Positions 25,651-39,640 of a stretch of DNA of 64,000 bases are shown piece by piece (position 1 is the first letter of the stretch; every line of letters starts with the position of its first letter). This DNA comes from Aphelocoma coerulescens (lineage: Eukaryota; Chordata; Aves; Passeriformes; Corvidae): NCBI RefSeq assembly GCF_041296385.1, contig NC_091013.1:11794001-11858000 (forward strand). Reading direction: 5' to 3'. The notes beneath the pieces were generated by a model, which was given only the letters and a program-made list of their open reading frames with translations, had not been told where the DNA came from and ran no database searches. Position numbers and translations under genes: made by a program.

Positions 25651-26549
25651 ACCTCTATCTGATTCAGTTTTCACACAATTTATGCGAAACTTCTCTGTGT
25701 TTAAGAAGTGTTTACTATCATAGCCTTGGAAAATCATCTTTGTTTTTAAATATTTTAAAACAGAAAGGCTCTAGTTGACACCCAAATGATTGAAATAATC
25801 CATTAAACTCTTGACTTCAATCAACACAAAATTATTTCTACTGCTTCATCAATATAGTTCTTTAATCTTCAGACATTTCAGTGGATCATGTGTTACAAGA
25901 GGAACAAAGATGAGTAAGCTCAATAAGACACAACACCAATCTTAACTAAAATATCTTCAAATACAAGATAGGTGGTCTTCCACAACACCTACAATTTTCT
26001 TTCACAGCTTTCATTTGTGAAAAAAAAGCTTAAGTGTCATGAACAAGTATTGAAGATTCTCTTTTCAAAGCACTCAGGTACCAATTAAAAATTATTTTTC
26101 CTTCAAAATCACACTGTTTTAGGAAAGAAGAAATACTAATAACTGGATAAGGCACCTTACCTTACAGGGTAAATTTTCTGTTACTGCTGTTTCACTACTT
26201 CCATAACCAACATTTCTCACTTTTAAGAAAATCAAGCAAGCAGAAAAATCCCTTGCTTTAAAAAGCCATGACATAGAGAAAGTCCCCTCCGCTTTATTTG
26301 TTCTGACAACAGTTTTATAGCTCAGGAGCTGTTCTTTACCTGAACAATGATCCGGAATTAAGGACAGAAATTTTGCAAAATTAAAGTCTTATATGAGAAA
26401 GGGTTGTGCTAATTACAGTCATATCTAGGTTCAGTAAATGCAGCAGTGACATTACAACCAGTCTAAGTAACTTTGAAGAAAACTGGGATCATTAGACTGT
26501 TTCAAGTAGCTGCAAAGGGCTAAGTATAGATCGTTAAAATTTAGTTTAT

Positions 26550-26600
26550 GCATACACACACATACTTATATGTATACACACACACATATATACACACAGA
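26550..26600. repeat. CA/TA-rich microsatellite
   Basis: Alternating CA and TA dinucleotides, impure (…ACACACACA…TATATGTATACACACACACATATATACACACA-like, interrupted). A small purine-pyrimidine repeat with no gene context. Confidence 0.7.
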
Positions 26601-29600
26601 ATAAGACTGTAGGCAAAAAATAGGACTGTATGGGAAAAAATGACTAATAATTCTATTAAGGGCTAAATAGACATCTTTAGATTTATGACACCAATGTTTA
26701 CATTTCTACCTCTAGTTAGCAAGTAGGCAGCATATATTCTGTTTCATCAATTATCCCTTTTTGTCTTTATATCTTCTGTTTGTTCACATCATTTTCTTAG
26801 CTTCATCTACGAAATGCCAATGCACTGAATGTCAGATCACAAAACCACAATAATATGAAACTCCTCTCAGCTGGAATAAAACATTTGAATTGCTTTACAG
26901 ATGGTCAGTCAGTCCCCTGTTGAAAGTTTCTGTACTGGGGAGGAGGGCAATGATCTGACAAGAGTGAGAACCTCCAAGGGACATGAAGATTTCAAGTAAC
27001 AAGAAGTTAGCGCTCTCTTTAACGTCTCTCTACTGTTGACAAATAAAAAGGTAAGCATCCATTGCACCTTGAAAAAAGGCTTGCCTTTTTGTCCATTATC
27101 TCCAGGCCTCCAAAAGTCTTTTTAGACCAAATCTGACAGGACCAGGAGTCTTCCTCTTCTGGACAGCTCTCTTGTTCATTATTAGTAACCACACAAACGA
27201 TTTTTTTCCCTTACTCACCCCTCCAGATGGCTATTACAAGTGAATTAGATGTTATCCAGTATTTATTCTTCCCTTTGTCATAGGAAGAATTATGGGATTG
27301 GAGATATTCATAATGGAATAACCTGACAATAGAACATCTAAATATTCATAGATGATAAACAGAATTTCTGTCTGACAAAATGCAACTGTAAGACAAATGC
27401 CTGCCTATGCAACGAAATGAGTTTAAAAGTGAAGGTCTTTTTACTGAGAATTCCTTCAAAAGGGCAAAGAAAATAATGAAACTCAGTGAATATTCAGGTG
27501 CATATTCAGACTTCTGTTATTAGAACAATTACATATATTATAATGGTCTGATTCAAATCACAAACCCACTTTAAATAAAATTGCATCTACCACAGCAATT
27601 TACTGCAGAGAGTTGTTTGGCATACTTCTTGAGATCTTTAATGTTTTAACTGTATTTGTCTTGACCAGATACTGTGAACTGCCTGTCTTGAACTTTCTCT
27701 TTTACAGTATGTCATGCTACAACAAGGCTACTCTAGTAATCTTTTTTACTATACAACAGTCTTCAGATTGTGTTTAAGACCAATAAAATCTACATCCTTA
27801 TAAAAAATTAAATAATCTCACATATAAAATTTGAGCATTTTTACAGCCCTTTCCATACATGTAAGTTCTTGATGGTCACAAAGGGACGATCTAGTAACCA
27901 CAAAGCAAGAAATATTGTTATTTACTTAGTTTAAGAAGGACCTGCTTAATGAAAGCCAAGAAGAGACTCAGACTGCTCTAAAGGGAAAAAAATAGGAGAG
28001 CACTGAAAAGAGAATGTGTGGGTTTTTTGCTTTATCACAGCAGAGCCAATTCTCAGTGTGAAGCCCAAAACAGCAGTGGTTGTTGAACAACTAACTAGAT
28101 GCAGTAGTTCAGACCAACTCCAGGGAACCAGAAATAATTACTTGTCTGACATAAGAGTTTTTATCTGAATTACTATTTAAATTTAGAAATAAAATATAAA
28201 AGAAATAACAGTAAGAATAATCATGATGTTTTATCAGTTTTATGACACACAATTTCCAAAGCGTCTCACTTTAGTCATTCTAATAGAGAAGAATTTTTAC
28301 CTTTCTTCCCTTGCCCATGAAATACTACATACTTTAATTTCTACCATTTTCCTCTAGTAATATTAACTCAAAAATGCTTAAGGGGATGTACATTTCTAGA
28401 CCACCACTCTGTGTGATGTCACCTTCAAGACCTACCATGGTTTGGAAGGTCCCACCAGACCTTTCTATTTGAAGATTAAGTACAGCTATAGCAAAGAAAG
28501 GCAGTAAATTCAAGTCATTCTTCTGTAGGCTAAAAACTCTCAAATTCATGGGTAGAGGGAGCAATTTTACCAAGAGGAGTTAGAACTTCTGTTGCTATTC
28601 ATAACCTTCTTTATAGTGTCACACTAACTCCTCTCTGAGGGAACAAAATGAATGCTCTGCCTTTGCCATTACAGGCCCCACTTTGTTGTCAATTGGTCAA
28701 GGTCCTTAATATGGTCAAAATACATAAAAATACAGTGTAGGATTAAAAAGAAGCTGAATTAATAAATGAACAGGCACTGCAGATGGCACATGTGTACATC
28801 ATAGTAGACATAATTTTAGAAATTGTGTCCTGCTTAAAAGAGTACAGGCAGGTTTTACTGCTTTCCCAGATGACTTGGAATTTCCTGTGTGTACAAAAGT
28901 GAAAAATATTGCTAGGCTTTATAATAAAAAACAGCCTACAAATCGAATTCTGGGGATATAAGATTTGTCATCACAAATACCTATGTGATGTTTATTTGCA
29001 ATTATTGCTTGTTAACATCATATAAATATTTAGTGACTTGATTTCCATGCTTCAGTAGCCATCCTGGAATGACCTGACTGTAAATCTGGAGGGAAGCTAC
29101 GAAGTTTGTTTTCCCAAAATACAGATGAGTTTTCTTCTCTTCAATATTTTCAACTTTTTGACAGCAAAGAATGCTTAAAAATGTAGTTCTATTATTATCC
29201 ACCAGCTCTATTAGTCTAGCTCTTTGGAAAGTACTCAGACTCAGACTTTGTATAAATCAGAAAAAAAGTTATTCTCTTCTATCAGAGTAAAAATCATTCT
29301 TCCCCTTCAATGAAAATTTGCATTAAAATTATTTAAAAAGCAACTGCATTTTCATCACTCAGTTTTCTTTGTCTCTATTTGTCTCTATTTTGAAGATATT
29401 TGGAAGCTTTATTTTATTAGCATCTATCCATGCAGTCATCACATTTGTAAACAATTCTTTCTTGATCATATACCCATATATTTGTATGTATGGAATGGAG
29501 AAATAATGATTAAAAAAACCAGACAAATTAGGATGGAGACATAGTATTCTAGGAGCAAAATTCTGTTTGTCTTCTGATGTGCCAACCTTGTTATAAATCT

Positions 29601-29637
29601 ACATGGCAGCTGGACTGTATGTGTGTACTGACTGTAT

Positions 29638-29677
29638 GTCAGCTGTGTGACCAACTGTGTATGGTCACACAGTTGAC
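29638..29677. repeat. Inverted repeat (16-bp arms, 8-nt loop)
   Basis: The left arm GTCAGCTGTGTGACCA (29638-29653) and right arm TGGTCACACAGTTGAC (29662-29677) pair over 16 positions with a single G-T mismatch, around the loop ACTGTGTA. An outer GCAGCTG / CAGCTGC pair (near 29605 and 29694) could lengthen the fold. No known microRNA seed is recognised. It may be a remnant of a palindromic element or a structured transcript. Confidence 0.75.
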
Positions 29678-32600
29678 AAATTAGACCAGCCAACAGCTGC
29701 AAAGAGAAGAAAATGGAGGGAATTTCACTGAAGGACAAAAAAAAAGGCAGACTTTCTTCTTTGATCTTAGTTTACATAAAAACATAGCGTGTTGTTTAAA
29801 ACAAACACATGCAAACAAAGTATGTCAGAAAAAACAGTCCTCAGACAGGAACCCTTAATAACAATAGCCCCATGAATGGAACATTGAATCAACTCGTGGA
29901 CAAAAAGCTTGCTACCAATCTCTCTTTCTTTTCCTCCAATCCAGTGAAGCAGAATAATACCCCATTGCCTGTACAGTCTTTTCATTCTAGGCCAGGAAAA
30001 ACATATACTACCTGACAGAGCCTGAGATTCCCTGGTGCCAACTTTCAATTTAATTATACAGACAGAAAGGATTCTGAAAAGACTGATGTGTCAGTAGCTA
30101 TCAAGATCATTAAATCCAATTCCTGGGGATAAAATCTTGAGTCATTTTCAAGAGGCTGAAATGGAATGGCTCCTGGCTTTTATAAACTAGTTTTGAATCA
30201 ATACCAAGGCTACCTCTGCTTATCGCATACAGAATATGTTTTCATAAAAATCTGGGTCGAGGAAAAGTATTTTGGCCCTTGTGAAGAACAGGCTCCAGGG
30301 CTGTAGCCTGCACACTGACAAGTTGTTCACCAGGTTTGCTCTATTTGCATCCCACACTTAGATGAGCTCATTTGGTAGCAGAGCTCCCAGGTGTACATTA
30401 CTTTGATTTCTGGACCCTGTGACTAACCCACACACATCTGCTAAAATAAATTAAAGTCTGATACCATTTCCTGAGTTTAACATTTCCAAAACTAATGCAA
30501 ATTCATTATTGATTAGGTTACACTCACGAAAGAATTTTGAATCCTGATTCTAGTCTCCTTCTGGTATTTCTCCAGTGCATGGCCCTTAAGACTATTAGAG
30601 TCACTCCTGATTTATACATGCACATATAAGAAGATTACTGATGCTGTGTTAAGAGAATATGTGAGCATTGGCCAGAAAAAAGCTATTTTCATTTACTAAA
30701 TTTAATTGAAAGAACCTATTGGCTTTTAAGCATTGATTCAATTATATGCATCCAGACGCCGCAGAATATATAGGTTTTTATTTAAGTGAAAAACTGAGTA
30801 CCTCACAGGATCACAGAATTCAGTAGATCATGTCTTTATTTCAAAGCTTTAAAATGCTTTCACTAAACACATCAATAGGGAAAGACAGTGTAAGAAAGAA
30901 CATGGGCATGTTTTCTGAAATGTGAGAAAGAAGGCACTCCGTTAAATTTTGAAGTTTTTACATCTTTTCATGCTCTGTTGCTTCAGTTTCCTTTCATGCA
31001 ATTTAAAGAAAATGACCTTGAATATATTTGAATGCGTAGCTTTCCATCCTCTCATGACAATTATCCTAACAAAGACTTCAGTTCTCAACTTGAAACCTAT
31101 AGATTTAAAGAAGTTGTGTGTCTAATTTGAATGAGAATCTCTCCAGAATGCTTGATAAGATCCAGAGAGCTGAGTCAGTATAACAGAAGCAACAGTCACT
31201 ATAACATAAGCAATAATCAGTATAATATAAGATGCATGCATATTATTTGAGGCCATAAATGGTCAGACAGCTTCAAGACCTCCCCTCTAACAAGTGAACA
31301 CAACAAAAGGAGGAATGGGAAAAATCAGATCATGTCCTTTTTCTCCTCTTGTGAAATACATCACTCCAGTAACAAACAATTAAGAGGAACTAAAACAGAG
31401 GTTGGATAGTCTTTCCTATAGTATCTGTATACTCAGTAAGGGAAATTCTAATATGGGTTATTCTAGTAGAATAAGACAAATTTTTGAACGCCAACGTACC
31501 CATAAAAATAAGTAAAACAAATGCTGATAATGTGACGTGATTGTGTTTGTGTCCCAAACCTTTGATCTATTATTCATGCAGTGAAAGCACAAGAATATTT
31601 TCTATTTTACAAAGACTATAAGAGGTTATAGTGATAGCATCTGAGCTATAGGATTTGGAAGTTTGCAGCCATATTCTGTTTTCATTTCAGACTAAGCCTA
31701 TATGTGCACAAGTTCATCTACCTCTCAGCTGAACTGTGGTTTTGATGGAAAGGAAATGCAAATTTGTGCCTTGGATAGAAATCTCAGAGTGTATATGCAG
31801 ATCCAGCTAAAGATGTTAAATAAAAAATCATAAGCATCTGGAAATACTGGAAAAGGAAGTTGGTATCATGTAACCCAAGTTCAAAGTATATTCTTTGGTA
31901 TGGATAAAGAGCAACTTGAAGCAAGTAAGTGGAATTTCTCCAGAATTAAAAATGTGTGAGAGTACAATTAGTCTTTCTTTGTTCTCTGTAGTGATTTGCC
32001 AAAATAAAAACTGTAAATATAGCTTTCAATTTAAATGCAGCCGGTTGAGATTACAAAGCATGCCAATCTTTTTCCCCCTATAGAGCAGCATCATACATTA
32101 ATGGAAAGTAAGTGAAGAAAGAACTTCATATATCTGATCAAATCTCACTTCATTAATTTATTTATATCCTAAATTTAATAACTTGCAGGAAGTTTCTTGA
32201 GTAGATAAATACACATTATATTAAAAAATATAGGCCTTATTTACTGTTTTAATTTGGCATCAGCTTGTAGGTGTTGATTCTTTCTATACCTTTCTCCCTG
32301 ACTCTTTCGATATCTTTCTCCCTTCCTTACATTTTTTCTACATTGCTTTTCTCCATAAATGGCTATTTATATGATGAAATAAGGTCTTTACATCATTTAT
32401 TTCTTCAAAAAAAAGGAAAAAGCTGGATGAGTGATGTTTTATCTTAATGGCATTTTCACCAGGTTTGTGGACTTCTTAGGTTCCAAACCGGAACATTAGG
32501 TGAGTTTGTTTCTACTTCAGGTTTTCTATACATTTTAGTAAATTAAATATTATGTCACTTTTATCTTTCAATGAAATAAAAATGTACTGTGGGAAATAAG

Positions 32601-33787
32601 AAGTCAAAAAGTAATTTTCAATGGTCCAGAAAATAATCTGCATTAACACAGGTATATTCACAACATTTTCTCTCCTAGTTGTGTATTTAGTGATTCTTCT
32701 GCTTCACTGTAAAGGTGTCAATATGTCAGAACAATTTCATACCCAGTTCCAGCAGCCAAACTCTTGCATTTCATGTGTGTCACTCCATTCTTGCATGAAC
32801 TGCTTCCAGATGCTTCTGGTCCTCACCTCTCCCATGGGAAGCTCTTACCAATGAGACCTCTTTGGATTTTTTTCAGACTTCACTATGGAAAGGAAGATAC
32901 TACTGTGCACTATTTGAGTACTACCATCTGCCTATCTCCTTTCCATCTCATGCTTTCTCAATGGATAAGTCTTTCTGAAACTAAAATATTATACCTGCCT
33001 ATTGTAAAAGTGACAGATAAAGTGTATTTTGTGATATGGACTCTTGTACTGACCCCTCAGAGGCCTTCTCTCATCCAGGTTTCAAGAATTTGTAACTTGC
33101 TTTACTGTCAAAATTGTAAAATAAAAGTTCATTTCCTATTTTACCTAATTGAAAATTATCTTTTGTGTCTAGAGAATTTGTGTTTTATTAAATTGGAATC
33201 TTAGAATAAAAGTTTTAAGAAACTGTCTTTCCTAAACCAAGATATATGGGAAGATTAAAAAACTGGGAAGTTTCTAAAAATAGAAGGCAAAACTGAGGAT
33301 ATTTCCATTGTAGTAAAGCTGGGGAATGATTCTATTATAAAGAGGAACAGAATATTGAAATCTCTTGAAAAAACATCATTAAAAAGAGGTGAGGCTTCTC
33401 CCTCTGACACAGGAAAGAACTTACTAATTTTGTGATTTATGTATTAATGATCCAACTTCTTAAACAAAATTCTGAATTCATGTAATGAGCACTACAGAAT
33501 GAGTATTCATTCTGTGTTATGTTCTCTTTCTTCATCTTGAAACAATTCTATTTAGTGCCACATGAACACCTTTGGGCTACCTTATACAACCTGACTGTTT
33601 CTTATCTAAGATAAAACGTGTAAATGTCTTTTGCTTTTTATCCACTAAATCTTTCTGTTTAAGTATAGATCTATTTGAACTTCAACATACTTTCCTTTTC
33701 CAAACATGGTTAAGAGAAAATATGCCTATTTTTATTTTTTATGTCTTTTATGCTTCAGGCAAAAGTATCTATTTCTTCCATTACTAC

Positions 33788-33813
33788 TTTTTTTTTTTTT
33801 TTTTTTTTTTTTT
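33788..33813 (-). repeat. T26 homopolymer
   Basis: An uninterrupted run of 26 T. On the minus strand it could be the poly(A) tail of a retrocopy whose body would lie to the right, and a TTTATT (reverse of AATAAA) does occur near 33875. The spacing of about 60 bp is long, and no retrocopy was recognised. Confidence 0.8.
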
Positions 33814-36800
33814 GGCAGGTAGAGCTTAGTGGGAGGGCTCAAAAGGCTGAGATGAGGCCAATCTGAAGAAATCTTTATTTTAACTATCCTTTTCCTGTGA
33901 TGGATTGGAATAACTAGATGGAAGAACAGCACTGTTTAATTTCTTTTCCTCTGGAAAGTATTTTCTGTTATCTGTCTATAACAAAAATTATTTTCATACT
34001 GATCCATTTGAAAAGCATACCAAACCAAAATGAAAGCTATTTAACAACTATATTTATATAACCAAGTTTGCACTGATAGGCTGTATCATTATAGCTGTGA
34101 AAACAGTACATTCACATTTTCTGTCTTGTAAATGACATCTCAGGTTTGATGATCATCATGTTACTTTAAAATGTACTAAGCTTTCACTTTTATTTCATAG
34201 GAGTTACTTATCCACTGCACTAACCTTATATAACATTGCTGTTTAATGAACAGAAAGAACTCATGTTCAAAAAACACTCAGAAAACCAGCTTGCTAAACA
34301 AATGTGATTCAATTACAGTATCAGTAGCTATTTGTGATATGCTAAAAGGAAACTGTTCTGGAAGAATCTTCATTTTAAGATGTTTTACAGTACTGCACAT
34401 TCCCTGATGAAGGTTGCAAATGAACTATACAACAGATAAATGCATATTTTAACCAAGTCATACGTTACAAACAGTAAGATTTTAATTTTTATATTTTCCA
34501 GTAAATTATTTTCTTACTCTATTAATTTCTTGCCCTTTTTCATAAATAAAAATTACAATATTTTAGAGACGTAAGTCCTTCTAAAATTTTTACATTTTTA
34601 AAATATGAGTGCCCTCTTCATTGTAGGACAAATATTACAGCATCCCAAGGACTAGTTTTGCTCTTTAAAAAACTTGTTGCCACACACTCCCAAATCAAAA
34701 GATTTCATCTCATTTACTCTGCCATTCACGTTTCTCATGAGGTCTGATACATTTTACACAGATGGCAAATTACTCAATGGTTCTGATTATGACAAACTCA
34801 TGAATCTAAAAAAAAAAATTTTCTGCCTACAAATTGTCTGCTAATAACAAAAGTATTCATTTGAATAAGTTCAGTGAATGAGGAAGGATCTTTTTCTTTT
34901 ACAGCATTAACAGAAAGCTCCTCCATGACTTTCGACATTCATATTGATTGTGTTCTTTTGATCCACCCCCTCCAAGAAGCTGAGGGAGTAGGTCATGAAC
35001 TCCCCTGTGCTGTTAGAACTTGCTATGTATTTTATAAACTATTTTCAGCAATACCCATTTCTGTTACTAGTCTTTTATGTATTTTTTTAAATTAAGACTT
35101 GCTGAAGATACTTGCCTTAATCTTTTCCTGTCTCCACAAAACCATCTCAGAGCTGAAGAAAAAATAGCTCATTCTGAGAAACACCTAGTTCTGGGTTTTT
35201 GCTTGTATTCTGCTTTGGTCTTACTGTGTTTCTTTCCATTAAAGCTATTAATCCTTTTTTTTTCTCCATAGGGGACATTTTGTTACCATCTCCCCTTAAA
35301 AGTCCTTTATCAGATAGAAGGGGTCAAGTTACAATGACAAATGGACCAACATACAACTCTAATTCGAGACTAGAGCTTTGCTGACCCTCGTTATTTTTCA
35401 GATATAAATGTTTTGCTTTCCTTCACTCTTTCATTCTCTTCTATCTGCCCCTTAGTGTCAAAAGGAGGATGTTCTCTTATCTGTCTCATTAATCATCTCT
35501 GACACTCAGCTAGAAGCCTTATCCACAGCAATCTTTCTATAGCATGCTACAAGCTGAGTTCACCTCACCATAGAATAGGACTGAGCCTGTGACACCGTGA
35601 GCTACAGGCACAGCCTAGGTGCACTATTTGGCTTTTTCAGTGTTTTTTTTATGTGGAATCTTCCTCATACAGGGACTTGTCAACCTACATTACTTAAGTG
35701 TGACAAGATGAAAGAACACCAGCCTTGAGTATGACAGACAGGAACCTTCATGCTCTTGTGTGATGACACTGACTGATAAAACTGCTATAATGAAAACGAT
35801 CAAGCTTTTGTCAAAGTAATTTAAAGACAATTCATATTGCACCTTTTAGTTCACTTGCATATTTTTTTCATCCTACAGCCAGGTAAATAAGATAAAATTC
35901 TTATTGAATGCTGTGCAGGGTGGATTTAGCAGCTCAGGTTGCTCATATCTAAAGATCAGTAGCTGTTTAAACATAGAGACATGCAAGTCTCTTGCATAAG
36001 CACTGGAGAAAAGCAGCAGTGCTTACCCAGTCTACTAATCAGAACTCCTGGTGGGACTGGTGGCAATGGAACTACAATGGTAATAACTTTAGACACAACA
36101 TAGTGGCTTTTCTGGTGGAAAACTGCAAATTCACTGTTAATCCCAAGAGGCAGAGGATGTTTAATGATCACCTGGCTTTGGCAATCATGAATCAATACAT
36201 CTCCTGGACACTAAGAAAACTAATAATTTTCATATTTGTGCAAATAATTTCTAATGGAAAATAGCAATTGCTGCATCCTACATTCTATTACTATGTGCTG
36301 AAAACAAGGCAATTTTGTACACATCTCAATGTAATAGGACTGTATTGACAATATTCTTTAAACCAGCAAAGTTTAGAGGGTTTTTTGTAAGTATAGATTC
36401 CATTAAATATCTTTAGATTAATAACTTAGTAATTTTTTAATGTAACTCATATTAATCCTTCAGGATTCACAAGGCAGGTGAAAATTAATAAAAAATGGCT
36501 ATTTTTGGAGCATTTACAGTGACTGAAAGATTGAATAAATTTTTTACTTTTCTTGGAAAAGATATCATTTTCTTTTGCAAAGAAAAAAAAAAATCTTACT
36601 TTAAACTTTTCTTTTCTATTTCCTTCAGAACCCTGACCTAGCCCATGAAGAGTTTCAAAAATACTGTATTTAGGGAAAAAAAGGCAGAAAAATGAGCACT
36701 GGTTATCAGTCATTTAATGATAACACAAGTCACAATCGTTGTGTAAACACTAGTCCAAAACTGACCTAAATTTCTTCTACTCTCAGGCCCTGAAACCTCA

Positions 36801-38900
36801 AATTAAGTATCACATACTGAAAGCAAGCGAGCAACCAACCAGACACAACAACAAAAACATGAGACTGTATTGGCAAAGGGGAGGAAGAGAAGGGACTGTA
36901 ACTCACAGGGATATTAGGACTGTTTATTTCTAAAATATATCACGTCAGAACAGCCAGACAACCCCATTTATCCCTTTGAAAGAAGAAAATACATTGGGCA
37001 CAAAAAAAAATCTGACTCAGTGTGGACCTATCAAAATGTCATTAAGAACTGCAATACAAATAAAAAATATGGCCTAAAAGTGTTGCAGAAGAACTCCTCA
37101 TGGACTGTATTAAATGCAAAAATAATGCTAAAGAGTGATAAAGAATCTGAAAATCTGGTTTCCCACCAAGGATATGACAAAAGAAATATATACTCCCTAA
37201 ACCCCATAACTCATCATTCAAAGCATTTCTGAAGTCTTTGTGTTTTTCTAAACTAGAGGATGTGTTGTCAGTTCCTTAAATATATTTCAGAACTAGGCAT
37301 CATTTAGGAAATATGCAGTCATTTCAAAATATAGTGACCTATGGCATATTGAGTCATGAACATTTTGACCTTTGGTCTATTAAATAATGCATCCTTTGTG
37401 TAATGCTTTTGGACAGTGTCTCCAAAAACTACAGATACGAGGGCCTAAGTGTAACACTAGAAAACAGAAACTTTTAAAATTTAGACTTAATATTATGGAA
37501 TCTATCAAATAATTAAGAAAAGGGTGGGGCAAGTATCATGTAACAGGAAAAATGGCAAAGATTTTATTGCCTGTAATATCAACGTATTTCAATACATTAT
37601 AAACTGTTTATCTAATTCGTATTGAGCATAATAAGTGGCAACAATATAGGATTCAGACTTCACTTTTGAACTCTTGCAATATGTGCCTGAGCTACAGAGT
37701 CCAAGAGTCTTTAGTTTCAGTAGGTCAAAGCTTTCTGTCCCATTAATACTTTGACAAAGCACCTGTAAACTGAACAATCCTTATAGATGATAAATTCCTG
37801 TATAATATTAGCAGCCATTCCAAAAAGCCATGGTCTCCCACAAAATGACTCAGATTCTGACAGAACACTTATATAATAGGTCATCAAAACCAGATGACTG
37901 AGATATTGCCCATAAAAATTGTTTTGATGGGACATATCTCTGGTAATGCCTTAGCACAGCCTTGTGAGGATCATGACTCCCACACAGCTACATTCCCAGT
38001 GACTGTGGCTCTCAGGAGCTCTTAAAAGAAAAAAGGGTTCTCCCACAATTACTCTCAGTCTGGCCCCAGGCTTTATCCATTTCAGTTTCCTTAGTTTCTC
38101 ATGTGAAGTCACTCTATGGGAAAATCAATAGGAAGTCCAAAGATATGATGCAGTAGGATCAACAAATTTGGCCTTCTTTACCTGAAAAACTGTGTGCAAT
38201 ATTTTCTCTGTATAGCTGTGCAAATGGAACTGCAATCTGGTCTAACACTTGCAGGGGACTCATAAATGACTCAATACAATTACATTTTTGTGCACTGTTT
38301 TTTCCTGCAGTAAAGTGATTTTGTTCCTTTAAAAAGGGGTCAATGTAAAGTGTTTACATTGCTGTATCTTAATATTTCCCATGTGCTTCTCCTAACAGGA
38401 TGAAGGAAGTAACAAAGTGTCAGTTGTGTTGCAGACTTCAGTAAGATGTTATTTCAGTATAAAATTTTTTTTAACAAGAGTTTCATTTCCCAGGAAATGG
38501 AGGCAGGAGTAAAACTCAGTGACGTTAGGTTTAATGTATGAGTCATCTAAGCACATTAACTATTTCTCCTGTATATAAAACATTACTCACTTCAAGCCAT
38601 AAATATATCATTAAAAAATATAACAGTCTACAAATAGAAATGCAATCACATACTTAAAGTTTTCTCAGATAGCTACAATATCTTACCTTCAACATTTCAG
38701 CAAGTCAGTTCAGTAATTTAAAAGTCTGGGTTTTTGTCTGAGTATTATAATTACTGTAAGGAAATCTATTCAGGGTGTTACATGGCCAGTAGCTAACCAT
38801 TAGTGTGAACAACTCTAGCAATTTGTCAGAAAGCAAAGAAACCCCAGAGTGCACCTGTGTTTCAGTATAAAATGTAATCCTGCAGCAATAAAGGTAAGCC
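33814..38900. other. AT-rich DNA, no gene recognised
   Basis: No gene or interspersed repeat recognised. A small perfect hairpin (CAATGTAAA, GTG, TTTACATTG) lies at 38341-38361. Confidence 0.45.
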
Positions 38901-39640
38901 TCCATTATATTCACTGAGTTTTGAAACCACAAAAAGGGGCTAGAGAACTTGAGCCTTTGCCTTTTCAAGAACCACGCAATGACACTGCATCAGTGCCTGT
39001 CCGTCAACTAGGGGTTTTTAAAATTAAATTCCCCTGGGTTAGAGTGCCCTTCAGCCATGGGGTAGGACAGTTCTCCAGGCAAAGAGAGCCAAACTCAGGA
39101 ACAGGTAACACAGGTGTGAGCATAGTGGCACTGTGCATGGAGGCAATTGTTTCTTCATCCCAAAGTGTCTGCACTGCTCCCTGTTTTCAAGCAGTGAATG
39201 TGAAGTGTGGAATAGGAGTCAGCATCTTTCTCTGCTGTCCCATCTCTCCCTTGGTTAGCAGAGGTGCCAGACATACTGTCAGGGCACACTGCACCATACT
39301 AAGATAAATTATTCTCTTTGTGTACCCTGAGCAGCTCAGGGTGATGTTCTGTTCTTCCAAAAGCCGTAACTCCCAGTGGGTCCACAAGGCAAGCAGAGAT
39401 CTGCATGACCCTGACTGGATCCATCCCCAAACAGGCACAGTCTGGCACCCCAACAACCAAGGGACCTCCAGAAAGAGGCATCAGCAGTTTATTTCAGAGA
39501 AAGTAACAGGTTTGCTTAATTCATAAAGAAAAAAACAAGGTGAGAAATTCCCACAAAAGAGGGTTTCACTCCAAAAAGCACTAGTAACCCGTGCTCTCTC
39601 TAAGCCAATCCACACCAGGCAAATGATGTCTGAGTCTTGT
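38901..39640. other. Slightly GC-richer stretch, no gene recognised
   Basis: This segment is less AT-rich and holds a 128-codon plus-strand frame (38921-39307) and an 89-codon minus-strand frame over the same bases. Overlapping frames on both strands and no family resemblance argue against a real gene. It could be an old, unrecognised repeat. Confidence 0.35.

Larger units (their letters stand above)
25651..33787. other. AT-rich DNA, no gene recognised
   Basis: Eight kilobases without recognised genes. Contents noted are a CA/TA-rich microsatellite at 26550-26600, a hairpin at 29638-29677 (own entry), and a weak CR1-like phrase near 30095-30130 that is too short to call. The 92-codon minus-strand frame near 29.9 kb and similar frames have no recognisable relatives. 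Confidence 0.45.

Noticed and set aside
27268..27292. CTTCCCTTTGTCAT resembles the 5' part of mature miR-204
   Set aside because: The following bases (AGGAAGAA) do not match the mature microRNA, and the local hairpin is short and unlike the miR-204 precursor.
30085..30130. Possible CR1 minus-strand phrase 'gatcattaaatccaattcct'
   Set aside because: There is only about 20 bp of similarity, no tail nearby and no continuation into other CR1 blocks.
32764..33204. 146-codon plus-strand frame
   Set aside because: No recognisable domain, AT-driven composition, no splice or promoter support. The length is not exceptional for a 64-kb window.
38921..39307. 128-codon plus-strand frame
   Set aside because: It overlaps frames on the opposite strand, lacks family resemblance and sits in mildly GC-richer DNA where long chance frames are expected.
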